Part shown: positions 23,467-28,272 of the stretch, piece after piece
Position numbering within the stretch: position 1 is the stretch's first letter
Layout of the letters: every line of letters starts with the position of its first letter
Assembly (NCBI GenBank): GCA_023422955.1
Contig: JAFAGG010000053.1
Coordinates: forward strand, 1 to 28,272
Direction: 5' to 3'
Length of the DNA: 28,272 nt
Source: Pseudomonadota bacterium
Lineage (GTDB): Bacteria > Pseudomonadota > Gammaproteobacteria > Burkholderiales > Burkholderiaceae_D
Notes under the pieces: model-generated
What the model saw: only the letters and a program-made list of their open reading frames with translations
The model's database searches: none
What the model was told of the DNA's origin: nothing
Program-made: the position numbers and the translations under genes

Positions 23467-24032
23467 CTCGTCTTTCCGCCGGGCTTGGCAATCTCAAAGA
23501 ATGTGTACGAAATGATGATCGTCGACACATCCTTCGGCAACGCTGGATCTATATAAAACACCAGCGGCATCTGCTTTGCCTCATTGGGTCCCAAGGTCTG
23601 CTGCTGGAAACAGAAACACTCCAGCTTCTTGAAGTGACTGCCTGCCAACTGCGGCGCATAACTTGGGATGGCCTGCGCATCAATAGGCCTTCCTTCTTTA
23701 TTCACAACTTCATAGACTACCTGCGCCATCTCGCCCGGATGCACTTTCATGCTGCTAACCGTAGGACGAAAACGCCAGGGTCCATGGGCATTTGCATCAA
23801 ACTCCACCGTAATGGTGCGGCTCTGATCGACCTGGGTATTACTGATTTCCGCGACCGTTATCTCTTTAGTCGTCAGCAGGTTGATACCGGTAATCTCGCA
23901 AATCTTTTCATAGATCGGTACCAGCAGGTAACCGAATCCGAACATCAGCACCGAGACAATTACCAGCTTGCCGAACATTTGAGCATTCAGCTTGCGGGCA
24001 GGTGCCTGGTTAGAAGGCTGTTTCTTTTCCAT
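23463..24032 (-). CDS. ctaG: Cytochrome c oxidase assembly protein CtaG/Cox11
   Basis: CtaG delivers copper to the CuB site of subunit I. The 189-residue protein has one N-terminal membrane helix (about residues 22-40, LVIVSVLMFGFGYLLVPIY) and a periplasmic immunoglobulin-like domain with the copper motif CFCF (C139, C141) and a third conserved cysteine, C45, after the helix. PWRFRP, GEMAQVVYEV and MPLVFYIDP are further family signatures. The ATG at 24032 starts one base after the small assembly gene's stop; the frame stays open to a TTG at 24059 inside that gene. Downstream it overlaps the DUF2970 gene. Confidence 0.96.
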   Translation of the reverse strand: MEKKQPSNQAPARKLNAQMFGKLVIVSVLMFGFGYLLVPIYEKICEITGINLLTTKEITVAEISNTQVDQSRTITVEFDANAHGPWRFRPTVSSMKVHPGEMAQVVYEVVNKEGRPIDAQAIPSYAPQLAGSHFKKLECFCFQQQTLGPNEAKQMPLVFYIDPALPKDVSTIIISYTFFEIAKPGGKTS

Positions 24033-24033
24033 C

Positions 24034-24141
24034 TCACTCAAACCAGATCCTCTTGGCAATCACGCCCAGGAAAAACACCAGTACAACGGTGATCAGTATC
24101 AGGGCAGTTTTCAGGTTATCCGGTTTTTTCGGGTCAGACAT
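24034..24141 (-). CDS. Cytochrome oxidase small assembly protein (35 residues)
   Basis: A short gene that is easily missed lies between ctaD and ctaG. It encodes MSDPKKPDNLKTA, a hydrophobic helix (LILITVVLVFFLGVIA) and KRIWFE. The reading frame is tight: its TGA is one base before the ctaG ATG, so the two are translationally coupled. Short single-helix proteins of this form between ctaD and ctaG are a recurrent feature of betaproteobacterial oxidase operons and are annotated as small assembly proteins, perhaps tethering CtaG to the oxidase. No strong ribosome binding site is visible; a 9-bp hairpin lies just upstream. Confidence 0.82.
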   Translation of the reverse strand: MSDPKKPDNLKTALILITVVLVFFLGVIAKRIWFE

Positions 24142-24148
24142 AATTTCA

Positions 24149-24171
24149 GCAGGCGGGTGTTGCCCGCCTGC
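24149..24171 (-). other. Intercistronic hairpin between ctaD and the small assembly gene
   Basis: GCAGGCGGG / CCCGCCTGC is a perfect 9-bp GC-rich stem with a 5-nt loop, placed 11 bases after the ctaD stop and 7 bases before the small gene's ATG. There is no T-run, so it is not a classic terminator. It likely stabilises the 3' end of the ctaCD message or reduces translation of the downstream assembly genes relative to the structural subunits. Confidence 0.6.
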
Positions 24172-24182
24172 CCTTGCTCCAC

Positions 24183-25787
24183 TTACTTGACGGTCGGCGG
24201 CGTTTCGAAGGTATGGAAAGGCGCCGGGCTAGGCACGGTCCACTCCAGTCCTTCAGCACCTTCCCAGGGCTTGTCGGCAGCTTTTTCACCACCGCGGATC
24301 GACGGGATCACTACAGCCAGGATGAAGTACACCTGCATCAGGCCGAAACCGAGCGCACCGATCGAGGCGATCATGTTGAAGTCGGTGAATTGCGCCGGAT
24401 AGTCGGCATAACGACGCGGCATGCCGGCCAGACCCAGGAAGTGCATCGGGAAGAAGGTAATGTTGAAGGTAACCAGCGAACCCCAGAAGTGGAACTTGCC
24501 ACGGCCTTCGTTGTACATGAAACCCGTCCACTTTGGACCCCAGTAGTAGAAACCTGCGAACAATGCAAACAGGGAACCCGCCACCAGTACGTAGTGGAAG
24601 TGAGCCACAACGTAATAGGTATCATGCACCTGGATGTCGATCGGAGTCACTGCCAGGATCAGGCCGGTGAAGCCGCCCATGGTGAACACGAAGATGAAGC
24701 CTATCGAGAACAGCATCGGCGTCTCGAAGGTCATGGAACCGCGCCACATGGTTGCAACCCAGTTGAACACTTTCACGCCGGTCGGAATCGCGATCAGCAT
24801 GGTTGCATACATGAAGAACAACTGCCCGGTCACCGGCATGCCGGTGGTGAACATGTGGTGAGCCCACACGATGAAGGACAGGATGGCGATCGAAGCAGTT
24901 GCGTACACCATCGATGCATAACCGAACAGCGGCTTGCGTGCGAAAGCAGGAATGATCTGCGACACGATACCGAAGGCCGGCAGAATCATGATGTACACCT
25001 CGGGGTGACCGAAGAACCAGAAAATATGCTGGTACATCACCGGATCGCCGCCGCCAGCCGCGTTAAAGAACGAAGTGCCGAAGTGACGGTCGGTCAAGGT
25101 CATGGTGATCGCGCCGGCCAGAACTGGCATAACAGCGATCAGCAGGTAAGCGGTGATCAGCCAGGTCCAGCAGAACATCGGCATCTTCATCAGCGTCATG
25201 CCGGGAGCGCGCATGTTCAGTACGGTCACGATGATGTTGATCGCACCCATGATGGACGAAGCGCCCATGATGTGAACGGCAAAAATCGCCATGTCCATGC
25301 CGGGGCCCATCTGGGTCGACAGCGGCGCATACATCGTCCAGCCGGCAGCGGTTGCGCCGCCGGGCACCAGGAAGGAGGTGGTCAGCAGGATCGCGGCAGG
25401 CGGCAGCAGCCAGAACGAGAAGTTGTTCATGCGTGCGAATGCCATATCGGATGCGCCGATCTGCAGCGGGATCATCCAGTTAGCAAAGCCCACGAAGGCC
25501 GGCATGATGGCGCCGAACACCATGATCAAGCCGTGCATGGTGGTCAACTGATTGAAGAACTCCGGCTCCATGACCTGCAATCCAGGCTGGAACAGTTCTG
25601 CGCGGATACCCAGTGCCAACAGGCCACCCACCATCAGCATGGTGAAAGAGAACCACAGGTAAAGCGAACCGATATCCTTGTGGTTGGTGGCTAGCAGCCA
25701 GCGACGCCATCCGGTTGGATGGTCGTGTGCGTGGTCATGCGCGCCGTGAGAATGATCATGTGCGTGATCAACTGCGGTAGTGCTCAT
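24183..25787 (-). CDS. ctaD: Cytochrome c oxidase subunit I
   Basis: This is the catalytic subunit with heme a and the heme a3-CuB centre, reducing O2 and pumping protons. The 534-residue, twelve-helix protein has the CuB/Tyr motif HPEVYIMILP (the Glu marks an A1-type oxidase with a D channel), YATASIAILSFIVWAHHMF for the K channel and HDTYYVVAHFHYV for the heme ligands. The N-terminus is unusual: residues 7-23 read DHAHDHSHGAHDHAHDH, eight histidines in seventeen residues before the normal start of the domain (GWRRWLLATNHKDIG). AGGAG lies upstream of the ATG. It follows ctaC by 25 bases. Confidence 0.98.
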   Translation of the reverse strand: MSTTAVDHAHDHSHGAHDHAHDHPTGWRRWLLATNHKDIGSLYLWFSFTMLMVGGLLALGIRAELFQPGLQVMEPEFFNQLTTMHGLIMVFGAIMPAFVGFANWMIPLQIGASDMAFARMNNFSFWLLPPAAILLTTSFLVPGGATAAGWTMYAPLSTQMGPGMDMAIFAVHIMGASSIMGAINIIVTVLNMRAPGMTLMKMPMFCWTWLITAYLLIAVMPVLAGAITMTLTDRHFGTSFFNAAGGGDPVMYQHIFWFFGHPEVYIMILPAFGIVSQIIPAFARKPLFGYASMVYATASIAILSFIVWAHHMFTTGMPVTGQLFFMYATMLIAIPTGVKVFNWVATMWRGSMTFETPMLFSIGFIFVFTMGGFTGLILAVTPIDIQVHDTYYVVAHFHYVLVAGSLFALFAGFYYWGPKWTGFMYNEGRGKFHFWGSLVTFNITFFPMHFLGLAGMPRRYADYPAQFTDFNMIASIGALGFGLMQVYFILAVVIPSIRGGEKAADKPWEGAEGLEWTVPSPAPFHTFETPPTVK

Positions 25788-25812
25788 TTGCTCAATCTCC
25801 TAATTTCAAATA

Positions 25813-26967
25813 CTAGCGCGCAGCCACAACTTCAGCTGGTTGAACAACGTTCTCGGCTGCCTTGTTGCCCCAGGAATTGCGGGTGTAAGTAATAACTGCA
25901 GCAATCTCGGTCTCGGACAATACAGCCTTCCAGGGCGGCATGGCATTCTTGCCGTTCAATACGATGTCGATATTCGGGCCTTTATCACCGAGCACGATCT
26001 TAGAGCCAACCAGTGCCTCAAAGGTGCCAGGAATACCTTGACCGTTGGCCTGATGACAGGCAACGCAGTTAGCCGCGTAAACTTTCTCTCCGCGCTGAAC
26101 CAGTTCGTCCTGGGTCCAGGTCTTGTTCGGATCGTCCGCCTGAGCGGCCATTTCCTTTTGCTTTTCTGCGACCCACTTCGAATAGTCTTCGTCGCTCACC
26201 ACTTCCACGACGATAGGCATGAAAGCGTGATCCTTGCCGCACAATTCATAGCAGTGGCCACGATAGGTACCGATCTTTTCTGCGCGGAACCAGGTGTCGC
26301 GCACGAAGCCGGGAATGGCGTCGACCTTGGCGCCCAGACGATTGACGCCCCAGGCATGGATAACGTCGTTGGCCGTGGTCACGATACGAACTTTCTTGTT
26401 GACCGGAACCACGACAGGGTTATCGACTTCCATCAGGTAGTTGACGCCGACTTTCTCGCCGCCAACGATCTGATCGCGCGGCGTGGACAGATTGGACAGG
26501 AAGGAAATGCCCTGGCCTTCACCCTGCAGGTAGTCGTAGCCCCATTTCCATTGCATGCCGGTCGCCTTGATGGTGACGTCTGCATTGGAAGTATCTTTCA
26601 TTGCCACCAAAGTTTTGGTAGCGGGCAGCGCCATCAAAATAACAATGACGAAGGGCACAATCGTCCAGGCGATTTCAACCGAGGTGCTTTCATGGAAGGT
26701 CGCAGGCTTGTGACCAACCGACTTGCGGTGCTTGACGATGGAATAGAACATCACCCCGAACACGCCAAGGAAAATAACCAGGCAGATTACCAGGAGGAGA
26801 TTATGCAGCCAGTAAACGTCAGTAGCGATCTGCGTTACCGGCTCCTGGAAGTTAAGCTGACGTACACCCGGACCGCCCGGGCTGTCGGACACCGCCCATG
26901 CCGGCGCACCCGCCAACAGGAGCAATGCACCACACATCAACGATTGAAGGCGCTTCGCTTGTTTCAT
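25813..26967 (-). CDS. ctaC: Cytochrome c oxidase subunit II with fused cytochrome c domain
   Basis: Subunit II accepts electrons and passes them to subunit I through CuA. The 384-residue protein has a signal peptide (to AWA, about residue 25), two membrane helices (about 52-76 and 98-116), a cupredoxin domain with CuA ligands H204, C239, C243, H247 and M250 (HCYELCGKDHAFM), and a C-terminal cytochrome c domain with CVACH at 301-305 and the likely axial Met in NAMPPWK. The fused heme domain makes it a caa3-type oxidase. Its ATG overlaps the stop of the DUF2244 gene, with GAGG upstream. Confidence 0.98.
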   Translation of the reverse strand: MKQAKRLQSLMCGALLLLAGAPAWAVSDSPGGPGVRQLNFQEPVTQIATDVYWLHNLLLVICLVIFLGVFGVMFYSIVKHRKSVGHKPATFHESTSVEIAWTIVPFVIVILMALPATKTLVAMKDTSNADVTIKATGMQWKWGYDYLQGEGQGISFLSNLSTPRDQIVGGEKVGVNYLMEVDNPVVVPVNKKVRIVTTANDVIHAWGVNRLGAKVDAIPGFVRDTWFRAEKIGTYRGHCYELCGKDHAFMPIVVEVVSDEDYSKWVAEKQKEMAAQADDPNKTWTQDELVQRGEKVYAANCVACHQANGQGIPGTFEALVGSKIVLGDKGPNIDIVLNGKNAMPPWKAVLSETEIAAVITYTRNSWGNKAAENVVQPAEVVAAR

Positions 26968-27455
26968 GATTTCCTCAAAAGCCCAAAATTAGAATTCTGC
27001 CTACCTTGTGGCGCTGTCGCGCACCGCAACTCGCGATCGAGCTCCTGTGCAAACGCGCGCCTTTTTCGTTCTGTCAAAAACCGCCCGACTTCCACCCTTA
27101 CGCCCCCTGACTCCAGACCGATCAAGTCCCGATGAGAAGTTGGCTGCACGATGCGAGCGCTGCGAACATCAAGTTCGTACTGTAGCGCCTGCTCTGCCTG
27201 GACCACCTTCACCAGAAGACTTTCATCGGTGAGTGCAATATGCTCGCGGTCGGTTGCGTGACGGGCATAGTGCAAAAAAGCCAAAGCCACTGCCGATAAT
27301 TCAAGAATAGAGAAACCGAAGATGTACCAGGCGCCTCTAAGACTGAAATAAAATGCAACAGACAGTGAACCAAAGCTCAGGGCTGCGTAGGCTTTCGCCA
27401 GTTGACGCGGCGTCAAGGAACAATTGCGTTTGAAGACCCAGTCTCGTGTGGTCAT
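26964..27455 (-). CDS. DUF2244-like membrane protein
   Basis: This 163-residue protein has two hydrophobic helices near the N-terminus (about residues 24-38 and 44-61), a short RHATDREHIALTDESLLV turn and a hydrophilic cytoplasmic C-terminal domain (RIVQPTSHRDLIGLES, RVEVGRFLTERKRRAFAQELDRELR), the pattern of DUF2244. The ATG at 27455 is preceded by GAGG; a TTG at 27476 is less likely. It is the first gene behind the strong promoter and overlaps ctaC (ATGA), so subunit II translation is coupled to it. The position in front of ctaC is typical and hints at an oxidase role, but no function is established. Confidence 0.85.
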   Translation of the reverse strand: MTTRDWVFKRNCSLTPRQLAKAYAALSFGSLSVAFYFSLRGAWYIFGFSILELSAVALAFLHYARHATDREHIALTDESLLVKVVQAEQALQYELDVRSARIVQPTSHRDLIGLESGGVRVEVGRFLTERKRRAFAQELDRELRCATAPQGRQNSNFGLLRKS

Positions 27456-27510
27456 GCGACCTCGCCCGGACAACAAACGTCAGAATGATGACGCCACGTT
27501 AAACCCGTGA

Positions 27511-27540
27511 AGTATAAGTCGGAAACGGATTTGTTATCAA
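27511..27540 (-). promoter_or_regulatory. Sigma-70-type promoter of the oxidase operon
   Basis: Read on the minus strand, TTGATA and TATACT are separated by 18 bases, close to the consensus at both boxes. The predicted start of transcription is near 27504, giving a leader of about 50 bases before the DUF2244 gene. This promoter would drive DUF2244, ctaC, ctaD and the genes down to ctaE. Confidence 0.7.
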
Positions 27541-27683
27541 GCAGAATCAAAATCGAATCCTCAGGGCGACTCGCATGCTATGGCTGCTTCAGCCTGTCCC
27601 GCTCAGGGACGGCTCCAGCCTTACATTCCGGTCAAAAATTGGTTGCTCAAGCGTGTTTGATGATTTCCACATCTGCCCGCCCC

Positions 27684-28272
27684 TTATCTTTTACCCAAAT
27701 CCCATTGAATGACGGATTCGCCGCTCGCGGTTTGGCGTGCAACCGGGCGAAAGGCATGGCCGTAAATGATTTCGAAGGTCAAGGCCAGCTTGCCATCGGG
27801 TCCACGCCCCTCTTCCAGCTTGTTGACAATCCGCTTCCAGGCCGACTTCCCCAGCAAGCCGCGGCGACGCGTTGACAAAGGATTACCGCCCCATGCCCGC
27901 ACATCGGCCATCAGCTTATCCACGGATTCATACGTCACGGTAATGGTCTCCATGTCCATGACGGGAGTAGCAAAGCCCGCCTGCACGAGCATGTCGCCCA
28001 AATCGTGCATATCCACAAACGACAGGGTATGCGGAGCCTGGTCGCCGGCCTCGAAAGCCTGCCGCACTTCCTTGAAAGTGTCGGGACCGAAGCAGGAAAA
28101 CATCAACAAACCGTCGGCGCGCAGCACGCGCCGCCATTCCGCAAACACCCGGTCAGGCTGAGGATGCCAGTGCAAGGCCAGATTGGACCAGACCAGGTCG
28201 ACGCTATTCGGCTGAAGCGGCAGTTCCGCAAAATTGCCGCACATCAGGGTTCCGCTGGAGCCCAGGCCGGCC
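27684..28272 (-). CDS. SAM-dependent methyltransferase, BioC-like, 5' end outside the window
   Basis: The frame is open to the right edge, so the N-terminus with the SAM-binding glycine loop lies outside. The visible part has the class I methyltransferase motifs LPLQPNSVDLVWSNLALHW, FAEWRRVLRADGLLMFSCFG and GPDTFKEVRQAF, close to malonyl-ACP O-methyltransferase (BioC), the first committed step of biotin precursor synthesis. The C-terminal half (LSFVDMHDLGDMLVQAGF, KLMADVRAWGGN, FEIIYGHAF) agrees with BioC. No bio gene is in view, so the assignment rests on sequence pattern alone; another small-molecule methyltransferase is possible. 207 bases separate its stop from the oxidase operon's promoter region. 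Confidence 0.75.
   Translation of the reverse strand, partial: AGLGSSGTLMCGNFAELPLQPNSVDLVWSNLALHWHPQPDRVFAEWRRVLRADGLLMFSCFGPDTFKEVRQAFEAGDQAPHTLSFVDMHDLGDMLVQAGFATPVMDMETITVTYESVDKLMADVRAWGGNPLSTRRRGLLGKSAWKRIVNKLEEGRGPDGKLALTFEIIYGHAFRPVARQTASGESVIQWDLGKR

Noticed and set aside
24174..25694. A 506-codon open frame on the plus strand opposite ctaD
   Set aside because: Its product is very rich in His, Gln, Arg and Glu with no domain, it mirrors the codon pattern of ctaD, and ctaD is certain. It is a shadow frame caused by codon bias.
25840..27135. A 431-codon plus-strand frame opposite ctaC
   Set aside because: It shows no family features and no ribosome binding site; ctaC has complete CuA and heme motifs on the other strand.
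27507..27875. A plus-strand gene between the oxidase promoter and the methyltransferase
   Set aside because: The 122-codon frame overlaps the methyltransferase gene on the other strand and has no recognisable features.
1..28272. Defence island, prophage, CRISPR array or insertion sequence
   Set aside because: No repeats, recombinases, nucleases or toxin-antitoxin genes are visible; almost all genes are core metabolic, division or respiratory genes in a familiar order.

Overview
The window looks like a stretch of core chromosome from a betaproteobacterium, most likely Burkholderiales and possibly Oxalobacteraceae. This is judged from protein similarity and gene order: ftsY divergent from an M16 peptidase pair followed by rsmD-coaD-ferredoxin; ftsYEX followed by rpoH; and a complete caa3-type cytochrome c oxidase locus with its assembly factors. 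Family and taxon calls come from reading the sequence, not from a database search. I see no tRNA, rRNA, CRISPR array, transposase, integrase or phage gene.

Left part (1-9300): the 3' part of ychF; a metallo-beta-lactamase-fold di-iron protein of the oxygen-binding (ODP) type; a NUDIX hydrolase gene broken by an apparent one-base deletion; a long gene-free stretch that may hold a structured RNA or leader; a sodium:solute symporter followed by a 43-residue one-helix partner and a clear terminator; a MarR regulator translationally coupled to an MFS transporter, followed by a second, Bcr/CflA-type MFS exporter; and a MOSC-domain protein. The MarR gene has a perfect inverted repeat covering its probable -10 box and its start codon.

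Middle part (9300-18000): on the minus strand, two M16 peptidase homologues (one with the zinc motif, one without), rsmD, coaD and a 2[4Fe-4S] ferredoxin. Divergent on the plus strand are ftsY, ftsE and ftsX, then rpoH. A textbook-perfect CIRCE element (HrcA operator) lies in the rpoH promoter region, linking the HrcA repressor to the sigma-32 activator.

Right part (18000-27500): the respiratory locus, on the minus strand except for one small gene. A strong sigma-70-type promoter (27511-27540) precedes a DUF2244 gene, ctaC (CuA subunit with fused cytochrome c), ctaD, a 35-residue small assembly protein, ctaG (Cox11), a DUF2970 gene and ctaE, ending at a bidirectional terminator. A second set, SURF1, a SCO-like CxxxC protein, ctaA, ctaB and a SCO1 lipoprotein, ends at a terminator shared with rpoH. 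Between the two sets a DUF2909 twin-helix gene runs the opposite way. Together they make the core subunits, heme A (CtaB then CtaA) and the CuA/CuB centres (SCO, CtaG). The window ends inside a BioC-like methyltransferase gene.

I did not find an obviously new multi-gene system. The most interesting signals are regulatory or concern small proteins: the CIRCE site on rpoH, the MarR operator with a possible leaderless transcript, the structured leader before the symporter, the second SCO-like protein and the His-rich tail of CtaD.
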